The notes: generated by a model from the letters alone, not told the origin. DNA of 64,000 nucleotides from Lewinellaceae bacterium SD302 (GCA_002591745.1 PDLQ01000009.1:62001-126000); one strand, 5' to 3'; counted from the first letter of the stretch, positions 17,955-27,136 are shown. Made by a program: numbers and translations.

Positions 17955-18860
17955 CTATACCAGCACCAACAGCCCCAATCCGCCCAGTAGAAACAATTTT
18001 AGCTGCGTACTGATCCGGCCATAATCCCGGGCGTTACGGCTGCGGAGTAGTTGCCAGGCGAAGTAACAAAGTGCCAGACAAAGCAATACAACACAGATCA
18101 GAATTCCCGGTTTACGGAAGGCCGGCCACCCCAGCAATAGTGGAGCCAGTAATGCAAAAAGATTGAGTAAGGAAAGCAGGATGCCTAAACTGCGGCTATT
18201 GGAAATACCGAGAATAATGGGGATGGTACGACGGCCGATCAAGCGGTCACCGTTGATGTCTTCCATATCCTTGACCAGCTCACGGAGCCAGGTGGCGACG
18301 AAGGCGAAAATGCCGTAAATGAACAGGATTCTGATGGTGGCCGGCTCTGAAATGACCAATGAATTCAAGCCCTCCAACTCAGCCAGGGCGACCAGGGCAG
18401 GAACGCCGGCGCAGAAGGTAGCTACCAATAAATTGCCCGCCAAAGGTATAGGTTTCACGTAACGGGAATACAAGCTGAGCAGGCCTACGGCTACGGGATA
18501 TAGCCAGATCAAATGGCTTTTCCCGAGTGACAGTGCCAATTGCAGACTGATGCCGTATCCAATTAATATCAGGACAACAAAAAGCCAGCGACAGTTGGCC
18601 AGTCCGAGATCATCAACGTGGTTCCTTCCCGGCTTATTGACCGCGTCGGCTTTGGTATCCAAAATATCGTTAATAACATATCCGGCCGCCGTAACGATGG
18701 CACAGGCGATGACCAACAAAGCAAATTGAAGATGCGACAGTTGCGCATCGATCCCATTCCGCTCGAAGGCCGGTAAAATAAGACGGTAGAAAATCAGCGA
18801 CTGGGTAAGTGCTACCACCAATAGGTTGGGAAAGCGGACCAGTTGCAAATAGGGCAGCAT
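17955..18860 (-). CDS. UbiA-family prenyltransferase
   Basis: 301 residues from the ATG at 18858-18860, where the family's N-terminal LQLVRFPNLLVVALTQ begins. Eight or nine membrane helices. Both aspartate-rich motifs are present: NDILDTKAD (64-72) and DMEDINGD (198-205), which hold Mg2+ and the prenyl diphosphate. In Bacteroidota this branch is usually annotated as geranylgeranylglycerol-phosphate geranylgeranyltransferase-like; quinone or lipid product uncertain. A terminator-like hairpin lies only 18 bp before the start. Its last codons are copied in the RAYT repeats downstream. Confidence 0.88.
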   Translation of the reverse strand: MLPYLQLVRFPNLLVVALTQSLIFYRLILPAFERNGIDAQLSHLQFALLVIACAIVTAAGYVINDILDTKADAVNKPGRNHVDDLGLANCRWLFVVLILIGYGISLQLALSLGKSHLIWLYPVAVGLLSLYSRYVKPIPLAGNLLVATFCAGVPALVALAELEGLNSLVISEPATIRILFIYGIFAFVATWLRELVKDMEDINGDRLIGRRTIPIILGISNSRSLGILLSLLNLFALLAPLLLGWPAFRKPGILICVVLLCLALCYFAWQLLRSRNARDYGRISTQLKLFLLGGLGLLVLV

Positions 18861-18877
18861 GGATGAGTGGTCTAAAA

Positions 18878-18906
18878 AACCCGTCCGAAAGTTATTCGGA
18901 CGGGTT
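18878..18906 (-). terminator. Terminator-like hairpin directly before the UbiA start (possible attenuator)
   Basis: On the minus strand AACCCGTCCGAA pairs with TTCGGACGGGTT (12 bp, loop 5) and runs into TTTTTT, a canonical intrinsic terminator. The UbiA ATG follows within 18 bp, leaving no room for a separate promoter, so transcripts of UbiA must read through it. Confidence 0.75.
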
Positions 18907-18924
18907 CCTGATCTAACCGCAAAG

Positions 18925-19086
18925 TTAGAGCTTGTTTGGATTTCTATTTCCTGAAAAACAAGCATTTATGAACCTGGCGTCACCAAAAATAGATCGCTTG
19001 ACCCGCCAAGCTCACAATTTCATGGTATTGTCAGAACCATAAATCATTGTTTTTCAGTTCATAGCAATTCCCAAGCAAGCTCTAAG
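18925..19086. mobile_element. MITE-like element A (157-bp core)
   Basis: Core 18927-19083 begins AGAGCTTGTTTGG and ends with the complement of AGAGCTTGCTTGGG. The two ends stay similar for about 45 bp. It is the inverted copy of the element at 39307-39463, with about seven differences in 157 bp. No coding capacity. Confidence 0.85.
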
Positions 19087-19095
19087 TAGCTTATT

Positions 19096-20250
19096 TTATT
19101 TCAGCAGTTCGCGGCTGATCACTAGTTTCTGAATCTCACTGGTGCCCTCACCAATGGTACAGAGTTTGGAGTCGCGGTAGTATTTTTCTACGGGGTACTC
19201 CTTGGTGTAGCCATAGCCGCCAAAAATTTGTACGGCTTCGTTAGAAACCTTAACACAGGTTTCACTGGCGTACAGCTTGGCCATAGCACTAAGTCTGGTT
19301 ACCGGCAGGTGAGCATCCTTTAGTCGTCCGGCCTCACGGATGAGCAACTCGGAAGCTTCGATCTCCGTAGCCATATCGGCCAGTTTAAAGGCAATGGCCT
19401 GGAAGCGGCTGATGGCCTTGCCAAATTGCTCACGCTCTTTGCTGTACTTGAGTGCGTGACCGTAGGCTCCCTTAGCGATACCGAGGCTGAGGGCAGCGAT
19501 GCTGATGCGACCGCCGTCGAGAATCTTCATGCTCTGGATGAATCCTTCACCTACTTCACCGAGTACCTGGTCGGCTGGAATGTGACAATTTTCAAAGATC
19601 ATTTCAGCGGTTTCGCTGGCGCGCATACCGAGTTTGTCTTCTTTCTTACCGCCACGGAAGCCTTCCTGGCCCCGTTCAACGATAAAGGCCGTCATACCGT
19701 GGCTGTCCAGCAGTTCGCCGGTACGGGCAATCACTACCGCTACGTCGCCGGTGAGGCCGTGGGTAATGAAATTCTTGGCGCCGTTAAGGATGTAGCTACC
19801 GTCTTCCTGACGCTCGCCGATGGTACGCATCCGACCGGCGTCGCTTCCGGTGTTCGGCTCGGTTAGCCCCCAGGCACCGATCCACTGACCGGTAGCCAGT
19901 TTAGGCAGGTATTTTTTCTTTTGCTCTTCGTTACCGAACATCAGAATGTGGTTCGTACAGAGAGAGTTGTGGGCCGCGACGCTGAGGCCGATAGAGCCAC
20001 AAACCTGAGCGATCTCGTCAATGATGGTAATGTACTCGGCGTAGCCCAGTTCGCTACCATCGTATTCGCCCGGTACCAGTACCCCAAGGAATCCGTATTC
20101 TCCCATCTTGGTGAATAGATCGCGGGGGAAGATTTGGGCTTCATCCCACTTCATTACGTTGGGCAGGATTTCGGAGTGAGCGAAGTCGCGCGCACTCTGG
20201 CGGATCATTTCGAGTTGCTCTTCGGCGGCATTAGTTGCGGTGGTGACCAT
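19096..20250 (-). CDS. Acyl-CoA dehydrogenase
   Basis: 384 residues, standard for the family. Signatures in order: [15 protein letters not shown] (FAD/acyl binding), [12 protein letters not shown], and the C-terminal [20 protein letters not shown] with [16 protein letters not shown]. The Glu in the latter region type is the catalytic base in short/medium-chain enzymes. It oxidises acyl-CoA to enoyl-CoA with electron transfer to ETF; chain-length preference not readable. Fits with the fadH-type reductase in the same window. Stands alone, with MITE A just after its stop. Confidence 0.93.
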   Translation of the reverse strand: MVTTATNAAEEQLEMIRQSARDFAHSEILPNVMKWDEAQIFPRDLFTKMGEYGFLGVLVPGEYDGSELGYAEYITIIDEIAQVCGSIGLSVAAHNSLCTNHILMFGNEEQKKKYLPKLATGQWIGAWGLTEPNTGSDAGRMRTIGERQEDGSYILNGAKNFITHGLTGDVAVVIARTGELLDSHGMTAFIVERGQEGFRGGKKEDKLGMRASETAEMIFENCHIPADQVLGEVGEGFIQSMKILDGGRISIAALSLGIAKGAYGHALKYSKEREQFGKAISRFQAIAFKLADMATEIEASELLIREAGRLKDAHLPVTRLSAMAKLYASETCVKVSNEAVQIFGGYGYTKEYPVEKYYRDSKLCTIGEGTSEIQKLVISRELLK

Positions 20251-20524
20251 AAATAAGTTGATTATGAAGTGAGGCTGAATGCTTGGTTAGGCGGCTTACA
20301 GCCTGCTTGGAGACCGTAAAAATACCCCAAATTTTTGACTTTAATCAATGCTTGGCGGTCGTAAATAAACAAGCGGAATTTGAATTGGTTGCCCCCCTCT
20401 ATTTCGTTTACAAAAAAGGGACAAACCCCATATAAGCGAAATACAATTCCGTTTCAGATTTACTAAAATCATCAACCCAATATTAAATTTTACTTAGTGT
20501 AAAAAAGTATAAAACTATTGCCCG

Positions 20525-20532
20525 TAGCTTTG
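20525..20532 (+). promoter_or_regulatory. Bacteroidota -7 box TAGCTTTG
   Basis: TAGCTTTG fits TANNTTTG and lies 68 bp before the start at 20600, in the 349-bp divergent gap 20251-20599. The -33 TTG is poor (TAGTG about 25 bp upstream). The rest of the gap is AT-rich without a gene. Confidence 0.45.
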
Positions 20533-20599
20533 CATTGTATCTGGCAAATAGAGGATACCAAGAAAATGACCTTCGTCCAGCAATTAAAAGCCCTCAACT

Positions 20600-21745
20600 A
20601 TGAGGAATATAAATACAACCATTAGACGACAACTCTTTCTCTCTACGGTGTGGTTCATCAGCACACTCGGCTTCGTCGAACTTTCGGCCCAGCCAGACCG
20701 CAGCATCTTCGATCTGCTTTCCACTGATCCGTCCGCAGGGATTGAAATGGCCAAGCCAGTGATCTTGCGTTTGCCGGTCGACAGCATTTACGCCAAAACG
20801 CAGAATAAGCAACAAGCGGTGATCAGTTTCACCGATGACAATACGGGCCGCGAGTATCGCCGGCCCCTCCATGTAGAGGTGCGCGGCAAATTTCGCCGCC
20901 ACCTCTGCACCTTTCCTCCCTTAAAGCTGAACTTCTCCAAGAAGCAACTTAAAGCGGACGGGCTAAGCAAGCACGACAAGTTGAAACTGGTTACCCCCTG
21001 CTTCGATGATGATGTCGACGCACAAGCCCTGATTCTGAAGGAGTATTTGGCGTACAAGCTCTACGAGCAACTCAGCCCCCTGGCCTTTCGCACTCAATTA
21101 CTGGAAATCACCTACCGTGACATTCACGGACAACACCCCGACCGTACCGTATTGGCCTTCGTACTGGAGGACACTGATGAAATGGCCGAACGCCTGGGCG
21201 GCGTAGAACTGGAAAACGGACGCGGTCTCGCTCCGGACCGATTCGATCGCCGGGCTGAAACGACCCAGGCCCTTTTTTCCTACTTAATTGGCAACCTCGA
21301 CTGGAACCTATCCATGGCCCACAACCTGAAAATGGTCGAATTGACGGATGGTACAATTGTGCCCGTCCCTTACGATTTTGATTTTAGTGGTCTGGTTGCC
21401 GCGCCTTACGTCAGATTGAACAGCAATATTGGCCAGGAGTATGCCGGACAGCGCATTTACCTGGGCTTTGATTGTTCAGACTATCTCCTACAGGAAGTCT
21501 ACGCTCACTTTGAACTCAAACGCAAGGATCTACTAAAGACTGTTCGAGGTTTCACGATCTTACCCGGTCACCATAGATTCCCGGCCGCAGAATATATAAC
21601 GGGGTTTTACAGTGAATTTCGTCGCATTCTCCGCCTGCAACACCACCAGGGAATGGCGGAAACGCTCTACCAACTCATTCGGGCCGAGCAGCGGGGAATT
21701 GTACCTGCGGGGGGCAAGGCGATGTACTACGGTGTGTCAAAGTAA
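20600..21745 (+). CDS. Secreted protein with CotH / kinase-fold-like motifs
   Basis: 381 residues with an N-terminal signal peptide (residues 9-31, ending LSAQ). Conserved-looking blocks: VRGKFRRHLCTFPPLKLNF, KLKLVTPCFDD, YLIGNLDWNLSMAHNLK (about 225-241) and VPYDFDFSG (about 256-264). The DWN...HN and DFDFSG pair recalls the catalytic loop and metal loop of the CotH-type protein kinase fold; this is inference from pattern only. No family name is certain. It is monocistronic, divergent from the acyl-CoA dehydrogenase, and ends before ThiL on the opposite strand. Confidence 0.7.
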   Translation: MRNINTTIRRQLFLSTVWFISTLGFVELSAQPDRSIFDLLSTDPSAGIEMAKPVILRLPVDSIYAKTQNKQQAVISFTDDNTGREYRRPLHVEVRGKFRRHLCTFPPLKLNFSKKQLKADGLSKHDKLKLVTPCFDDDVDAQALILKEYLAYKLYEQLSPLAFRTQLLEITYRDIHGQHPDRTVLAFVLEDTDEMAERLGGVELENGRGLAPDRFDRRAETTQALFSYLIGNLDWNLSMAHNLKMVELTDGTIVPVPYDFDFSGLVAAPYVRLNSNIGQEYAGQRIYLGFDCSDYLLQEVYAHFELKRKDLLKTVRGFTILPGHHRFPAAEYITGFYSEFRRILRLQHHQGMAETLYQLIRAEQRGIVPAGGKAMYYGVSK

Positions 21746-21841
21746 ACCAACGGACCGTTCCGACTAAAGTCCGTGAACTTAGGGCGTAGAATATAAAGCT
21801 GCTCAGTTAGTACGTCAAAATGACGAATCCTAGGTTCACCA

Positions 21842-22876
21842 TCAAAAGTGATTCCATCCCTGCGCCTTCAGGGGGTGAATCTTTCCACCCTTCGAGTGTA
21901 GTTTTACCCCTTCGGAGGCTTCCGTCATTTCGCCACAGATGTAGATATCTGGCATAAAACGAACCTTGTCCAGGTCTTTAGGATCTACCGTAAAGAGTAA
22001 TTCGTAATCTTCTCCGCCACTTAAGGCACAGGTGATCGGGTCGATGTTAAACTCAAGAGCTTGTAGCTGAGCATCTTCGTGGATGGGCACGCCGGACTCT
22101 TCGACGATGGCCCCCAGTCCGGAAGATTTACAAAGGTGAAAGACCTCACTGGCCAGTCCGTCACTAACGTCGATCATCGCCGTAGGCACCAAATTGGCTT
22201 TGGCAAAGGCATCGACCATATCGGTTCTGGCCTCTGGTTTGAGTTGGCGCTCTAGCAAATACTTGCCACGCTCTCCCATATCGGGCTGCACACCGGGATT
22301 TTCTTCGTAAATCCGTTTTTCTCTTTCCAGGATCTGCAGCCCCAGGTAAGCCGCGCCCAGGTTGCCGGTAATACACATGATGTCGCCGGCTTTGGCACCG
22401 CTGCGGCGGGCAATTCGATCCTCCGGCGCGCGGCCGATAGCGGTGACGCTGATATACAGCCCTTTATTGCTGCTGGTGGTATCACCGCCAATCAGGTCCA
22501 CCCCATAATGCTGGCAAGCCAGGCGGATGCCCGCGTAAAACTCCTCCAGGGCCTCCACCGAGAAGCGGTTGCTAATAGCGATGCTGACGGTTACCTGCTG
22601 CGGCCGGCCGTTCATGGCGCAGATATCGGAAATATTGACCACCACGGATTTATAGCCCAGGTGCTTCAGCGGGGTATAGGCCAGGTCGAAATGAATCCCC
22701 TCCACCAGCATATCGGTGGAAACCAACAATTGTTCCGGTCCTCCGGTAGCGATGATCGCCGCATCGTCTCCAACCCCCAAAAGGGTCGTTTTCTGCTGGG
22801 TGGCAAAATCTTCGGTCAGTCGATCGATGAGGCCAAACTCGCCGAGGGAGTTGACGTTGGTGCGGGTGGTGGACAT
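21842..22876 (-). CDS. thiL: Thiamine-monophosphate kinase
   Basis: 344 residues from the ATG at 22874-22876, which precedes LGEFGLIDRL, the family N-terminus; longer starts add unrelated sequence. Motifs: LLGVGDDAAII (Mg-ATP), TDMLVEGIHF, VNISDICAMNGRPQ, DLIGGDTTSSN, MIDVSDGLASEV and SGGEDYELLFTV. The enzyme phosphorylates thiamine monophosphate to the pyrophosphate cofactor. It is downstream of the LytTR regulator on the same strand with a 146-bp gap that holds a GCTACTTTG motif (22944-22952). Confidence 0.95.
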   Translation of the reverse strand: MSTTRTNVNSLGEFGLIDRLTEDFATQQKTTLLGVGDDAAIIATGGPEQLLVSTDMLVEGIHFDLAYTPLKHLGYKSVVVNISDICAMNGRPQQVTVSIAISNRFSVEALEEFYAGIRLACQHYGVDLIGGDTTSSNKGLYISVTAIGRAPEDRIARRSGAKAGDIMCITGNLGAAYLGLQILEREKRIYEENPGVQPDMGERGKYLLERQLKPEARTDMVDAFAKANLVPTAMIDVSDGLASEVFHLCKSSGLGAIVEESGVPIHEDAQLQALEFNIDPITCALSGGEDYELLFTVDPKDLDKVRFMPDIYICGEMTEASEGVKLHSKGGKIHPLKAQGWNHF

Positions 22877-23022
22877 AAAGTGGTGGTTGGTTTCCTGAGA
22901 GAACGGATTGGGCAGGGGCTTAGTTTTCCAATTATGCAGCTCTGCTACTTTGAAGCCCAAATACTCCTGCCCCACCCGGCGGGTATTCAAATTGGTTCCG
23001 TAAAGCTACTACTTCTTCGCGT

Positions 23023-23775
23023 TTACCGTACCAGGTTCACCCGCTTCGCCAACTCTTCCCGATTATCACGGCTGACGGGGATGGCGGTTTCTCCGATCAC
23101 GAGGTACCCTTCGGCTACGGCATCAATGTGGTGCATGTTGACCAGGTAGGAGCGGTGGACCCGAAAAAAATTACCGGTGGGCAGTTGCTCAGCGAGTTTA
23201 CCCAAAGCGATACTGAGCATGTAGTCGGTCTTGACCGTCTTGATGTGGCAGTAAGCTCGCTCTGCCTGCACGTAGAGGATATCCCTGAGGAAGAGTTTGA
23301 TCATCTGATCCTTGTGGCGGACAAAAATTCGATCGCTCAGCAGGTAAGGCTCTTCCATACTGACCGGTTGGGGCGCCGGCGCCCCGGCGGTGGGATCGGC
23401 CCGTAGCTGCACCGCCAGGCTAATGGCCCGGTGGAGATCGGCTTTTTTATAGGGCTTGCCCAGGAAAGCATGGGGTCGTGTACGCCTCGCCCGCTCGAAG
23501 GTGTCGGGGTCGGTGTTGGCAGTCAGGTAAATGGTGGGAAGGTGGATCCCCTCCCGCTCCAGAATAGTGGCCGTCTCGATGCCGTCGATATTTCCTTTAA
23601 GTTGAACGTCCAGCAGGATGAGGTCTGGTGGAGATTTACGGCAGTGAAGCACTGCCTCCTCCCCCCTTGGCAGAATACCGGCAATGCCATAGCCCATTTG
23701 CTCCAGGTGGAGACTGATCTTGGCGGCGATGATCATTTCATCCTCAACGATGAGGACAGATACTGGCTGTGACAT
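23023..23775 (-). CDS. LytTR family response regulator
   Basis: 250 residues from the ATG at 23773-23775, which starts the receiver domain (VSVLIVEDEMIIAAKI). The phospho-acceptor Asp lies in DLILLDVQLKG, with the later T in YLTANTD and K in LGKPYKKAD. The C-terminal LytTR DNA-binding domain (about 145-250) shows DRIFVRHKDQMIKL, ILYVQAERAYCHIKT and FFRVHRSYLVNMHHIDAV. It binds DNA after phosphorylation, presumably by the kinase encoded two genes upstream. The upstream terminator at 23815-23842 would fall inside a longer reading, which supports this start. Confidence 0.93.
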   Translation of the reverse strand: MSQPVSVLIVEDEMIIAAKISLHLEQMGYGIAGILPRGEEAVLHCRKSPPDLILLDVQLKGNIDGIETATILEREGIHLPTIYLTANTDPDTFERARRTRPHAFLGKPYKKADLHRAISLAVQLRADPTAGAPAPQPVSMEEPYLLSDRIFVRHKDQMIKLFLRDILYVQAERAYCHIKTVKTDYMLSIALGKLAEQLPTGNFFRVHRSYLVNMHHIDAVAEGYLVIGETAIPVSRDNREELAKRVNLVR

Positions 23776-23814
23776 GGGCTGGCAGTCTGGTAATGATTTA
23801 CAAAATACGAAAAA

Positions 23815-23842
23815 GACTTTGCCGGCCGGTGCCGACAAAGTC
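23815..23842 (-). terminator. Rho-independent terminator
   Basis: On the minus strand GACTTTGTCGGC and GCCGGCAAAGTC form an 11-12 bp stem (one mismatch-type wobble) followed by TTTTT. It follows the small secreted protein gene and precedes the response regulator, so the regulator is reached by read-through or has its own promoter. Confidence 0.75.
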
Positions 23843-23862
23843 CCGTAAGTCTTGGGTACAAA

Positions 23863-24195
23863 TTATTGCTTATTCACCAACGTGCCGGCTAATGCACTTA
23901 AATCAATAACCACCCATTCTTTTGACTGACCGTGACGATTGCGGGAGCGTTTGCAGAGTTGCTCCAGTTCGTATAGCGGCAACCGCAGATAGGGGTAATC
24001 ACCGCCGGTAAGTACGAGCGTGTCCGGGGCGTAGCTAACGGCCCTGTGGGAGTTCATATTTTCCAGCCGATCCAGATTGCCGGTTTTTAATTCATCTTCG
24101 GTGATGATCGGCAAGTTGTCCGGAGAAGACTGGGCGGCGAGGCCCAGTGGAAGAAGCGAAATAGAAAAAAGGATGAAAATAAGTCGGTACTGCAT
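23863..24195 (-). CDS. Small secreted protein between sensor kinase and regulator
   Basis: 110 residues from the ATG at 24193-24195, which opens a signal peptide (LIFILFSISLLPLGLAAQ). Mature part has ITEDELKTGNLDRLENM and YPYLRLPLYELEQLCKRSRN; no cysteine pair, no known domain. Its place between a TPR histidine kinase and a LytTR regulator suggests a periplasmic accessory or a target of that system, but this is inference. Its promoter area resembles that of the SDR gene at 28042. Confidence 0.7.
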   Translation of the reverse strand: MQYRLIFILFSISLLPLGLAAQSSPDNLPIITEDELKTGNLDRLENMNSHRAVSYAPDTLVLTGGDYPYLRLPLYELEQLCKRSRNRHGQSKEWVVIDLSALAGTLVNKQ

Positions 24196-24219
24196 GGGTA
24201 GTGTTTTTTTGATGCCATA

Positions 24220-24291
24220 CAAACTTCGGTGCGGGGGCACGGTATTCACAGCCATCTTTTCCGAACCGCGGGATTTACTTTCCTAAAGGGT
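24220..24291 (-). promoter_or_regulatory. Core promoter plus upstream palindrome, shared with the 28042 promoter
   Basis: On the minus strand: TTTGTATGGCATCAAAAAA 25 bp before the start, and the palindrome-like TTTACTTTCCTAAAGGGT (plus-strand sense) at 24274-24291, reaching the last codons of the kinase. Both elements recur at matching distances upstream of the SDR gene (28065-28140). Confidence 0.55.
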
Positions 24292-24292
24292 T

Positions 24293-25924
24293 TTAAAAAT
24301 CAATCTCCGTCCTCAACCCACCGTTATCCTCTTCCCGCAGCGTTCCATTCAACTGAGTGGTCAGCAATCGCACCAGCCGGGTACCGAAGCCCGTACCCTG
24401 ATGGCCGACAGCGGCCTTCCCCACTCCATTATCACTCACCAGCAGGCGGAGTTTACCATTTTCTGGGGTTAATGCAACGGTAATCTGCGGGTGGATGGCC
24501 GCGCCGGGAGCGAAAGCGTATTTCAGGGAGTTAGTGACCAACTCATTAACGATAAGACCGACGGGCACGGCTCGATCCACGTCAAGTTCCAGTACCGTAG
24601 GCACCTCAATGCTGAAATTGACCTCTTTCTCCACTTCGTAGGTTTCGGCAATGGCGTCGGTAAGATCCTCCAGATAACCATACATATTTACCGTGGCCAG
24701 ATCATGACCCTGATACAGTTTCTGGTGGAGTAAGCCCATACTGGCAACCCGGCTCTGGCCAGCCAGCATGGCATCACGAGCATCACCTTCGGCCAGGGTG
24801 GCGGACTGTAGTTCCAGCAGACTGGAGACAATTTCCAGATTGTTCTTCACCCGGTGGTGGATCTCCTTGAGGAGGGTCTCGTTTTCCTGGTTCTTTGCAG
24901 CGAGTTGGGCGTTTTTACGACGGTTGATACGAAGACCCAGGAACAGACCAACCGCGCCGAGTAAAAAGAGTACGGCGATTCCCAGAATGAGTTGCTGGTT
25001 TCTTTCCTGGGTACTGATCCGGGCGAGTTGCGCCTGGATCAGGTCGTCCTGATCGTGTAACTCATCGCGCATGGCCAGTCCATCCATTGTGGTGGCCGCT
25101 TCGTTCAGGACGTTCTTGATGCGCATTTCGTAGCCTCGCCGCAACTGGGTAATACCTGCTTCGTAATTACCCGTTTTCTCGTAGGCCAGAGCCAATTGGA
25201 TGATGTCGTCGTAGAGAGTGGTCGAGTCGTTGAGGTTTTCCGGGTGGAAGACGAAGGCTTCAAAATAAGGAATCGCCTCGGCGTATCTGCCGAGGTAATT
25301 GAGTTCCCAGCCAATGTTCACCATCAGCTCTCGGCGTTCGTATTCGGGAACCGATCCATCCTGGTTATAGCTTAGTGCCTGTTTATAGGCGTCGATGGCG
25401 TCCTGGTGGCGTCCCGAATTGTTATGGTAGTATCCGTGCTGCTCATAATAATGGACAAAATCGATGTCCCTTACTTCATCGGGGTGGTCGTACAGGAAAG
25501 TTTTCCACTCTCTGGCCAGCTGCTCGGCTTCCGCGTAGCGCTCGTTTACGCCATACCCCATGTACAAACGCTCAAAACTGTCGGTTTGGTGAGGAAGACT
25601 CAAATCCTTACTCAGTTCATGAGCCAATTCAGCGAATCGTAACATTTGCCGGTTGTCTTGCAAATTCTGGTAGAGGTCATTCAAATATCGGTAAGCCCTG
25701 TATGTCTCGGTGGGTGGCCCGTAAAAGCGCACTGTATCGAGCGCACGAAAAAAGTACATCTGGGCAGTTCGGTAATCCCCCTCGTTCAAGTGCCGATAGC
25801 CTTCATCCAGGTCGAAGCTGGCATCGTAGGCAGTGTCCCGGGGTAATGGCGAAAGGGAAAGTGCCAGGCCCGGCAAAACCAACAGAAGCGGTAAAAGCAG
25901 ACAACGTATCGTGCAGCTGATCAT
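24293..25924 (-). CDS. TPR-containing HisKA_2 sensor histidine kinase
   Basis: 543 residues from the ATG at 25922-25924 (signal peptide MISCTIRCLLLPLLLVLPG). The periplasmic part (about 30-305) is made of TPR-like helical repeats, e.g. GRHQDAIDAYKQAL, GRYAEAIPYFEAFV and GNYEAGITQLRRGY. One membrane helix at 312-332 is followed by a short coiled coil and the H-box LLKEIHHRVKNNLEIV with H356 / H357, the HisKA_2 type, then HATPase_c with VNELVTNSLKYAF (459-471) and VSDNGVG (496-502). It signals to the LytTR regulator at 23023. The stimulus is unknown; TPR sensors of this kind usually recognise proteins. Confidence 0.92.
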   Translation of the reverse strand: MISCTIRCLLLPLLLVLPGLALSLSPLPRDTAYDASFDLDEGYRHLNEGDYRTAQMYFFRALDTVRFYGPPTETYRAYRYLNDLYQNLQDNRQMLRFAELAHELSKDLSLPHQTDSFERLYMGYGVNERYAEAEQLAREWKTFLYDHPDEVRDIDFVHYYEQHGYYHNNSGRHQDAIDAYKQALSYNQDGSVPEYERRELMVNIGWELNYLGRYAEAIPYFEAFVFHPENLNDSTTLYDDIIQLALAYEKTGNYEAGITQLRRGYEMRIKNVLNEAATTMDGLAMRDELHDQDDLIQAQLARISTQERNQQLILGIAVLFLLGAVGLFLGLRINRRKNAQLAAKNQENETLLKEIHHRVKNNLEIVSSLLELQSATLAEGDARDAMLAGQSRVASMGLLHQKLYQGHDLATVNMYGYLEDLTDAIAETYEVEKEVNFSIEVPTVLELDVDRAVPVGLIVNELVTNSLKYAFAPGAAIHPQITVALTPENGKLRLLVSDNGVGKAAVGHQGTGFGTRLVRLLTTQLNGTLREEDNGGLRTEIDF

Positions 25925-26199
25925 AGAGACGGTTATTATACTTCCCTCGGCCACACCAAGTGATTTTTGACGGCCGCTTTTCTCGCCGAGTTTCACCGCC
26001 AAGCCATAGCCGTAGCCATGGCTATACCTACATCTCGCCGGTTTGCCGGCCGAAAAAACCAACTCGCCAAATTTTCACCTCTTGTGACCGAGGGGAGTTC
26101 AATTAAAGATACTGCTTTAGAATAGTGCACTGCACCTGCCTCGGCACAAAAATTCTTATGGGTGCGGAAGCAGGTACAGCAACTATTGACCCACAACTG

Positions 26200-27072
26200 C
26201 TATTGAGCCAGGGTCGCCAGCTGCCGGGTATCGGCATACTGCTGGAAGGCAATGATCTTGCCTTCGCGGAGGCTCCACAGATGAGCGGCCTGTACATTAC
26301 CTATCCGACCGGTCCTGGTCTTGCTGTCATAGCGCAGTGTAGCCAACACCTGATTGCCGTCCATGGCGTGGAGTTTCACGTCGGTCAGTTTGAAGTATTC
26401 ATTGTCCGCCCCGATACGGGAGAAAACACCTTTCAGCACCGCTTCCGGGCCAACGTAGGGGTTTCCGTCGGCCAACGGATTACCTTCCGCTTCTTGCCAG
26501 ACGATCTCCTCATCCATTGCGGCGAGTACATCTGGCATATTTCCCTCTGAGAAGTTGTCGTACAACTCGCTAACGATGGCAACATTATCCGACGCGGAAA
26601 GTATCCCCAGCTGTTGTAGCAGAATCGTTTGATCCATAAAGTCCTGTTCCAGCGTGATGCGTCCGTTTTCAATCCGTCCGATGGTCGAGCCTTCCACATT
26701 TACGCGCTTCCCGGTTGCGGGGATACCGAAAAAAGTACCGGTATGCTTTCCTTCGAAACGCCAGTGTTTGGCAAAATGGTCACCTTTGCTGAAAATGTTC
26801 TCTACCGAAAATTTTCGATCGGAAAACCCGGTAATGAATTCCCGGTAATAATCCCGAAAGGCCTCCACCCCCACCAGGTTGTCCGGCCTAAGTACCATAG
26901 TCACCTCTTCGGCGAAGTGGTCGGTATTGAATAGTTCCAGATTACCGTCGTTGATGATCTCGTGCCAAAGGCTTTCGTAGGCGGCCACATCCGCGTCTTG
27001 TCCCGTACAATTGGTGAAGGTAAGCGTAGCAAATATCGCCAACAGGGCGAGAGGAAGAAATTGGGTTTTCAT
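26200..27072 (-). CDS. Lipoprotein with two SnoaL / NTF2-like domains
   Basis: 290 residues, lipobox TFTNC. Residues about 28-150 and 160-288 each have the SnoaL-like ester-cyclase layout (YESLWHEIINDGNLELF, HWRFEGKHTGTFFGIPATGK; and VSELYDNFSEGNMPDVLAAM, VWQEAEGNPLADG). Such folds bind small hydrophobic compounds and act as isomerases, cyclases or hydrolases; substrate unknown. It follows the SDR gene by 64 bp on the same strand and is probably in its operon. Confidence 0.85.
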   Translation of the reverse strand: MKTQFLPLALLAIFATLTFTNCTGQDADVAAYESLWHEIINDGNLELFNTDHFAEEVTMVLRPDNLVGVEAFRDYYREFITGFSDRKFSVENIFSKGDHFAKHWRFEGKHTGTFFGIPATGKRVNVEGSTIGRIENGRITLEQDFMDQTILLQQLGILSASDNVAIVSELYDNFSEGNMPDVLAAMDEEIVWQEAEGNPLADGNPYVGPEAVLKGVFSRIGADNEYFKLTDVKLHAMDGNQVLATLRYDSKTRTGRIGNVQAAHLWSLREGKIIAFQQYADTRQLATLAQ

Positions 27073-27136
27073 AATCGTTGTTGTTTATTGGTGATGATGG
27101 ATAAATGGTGTCACGTTTTTTGTAAAGTCCACGGGT

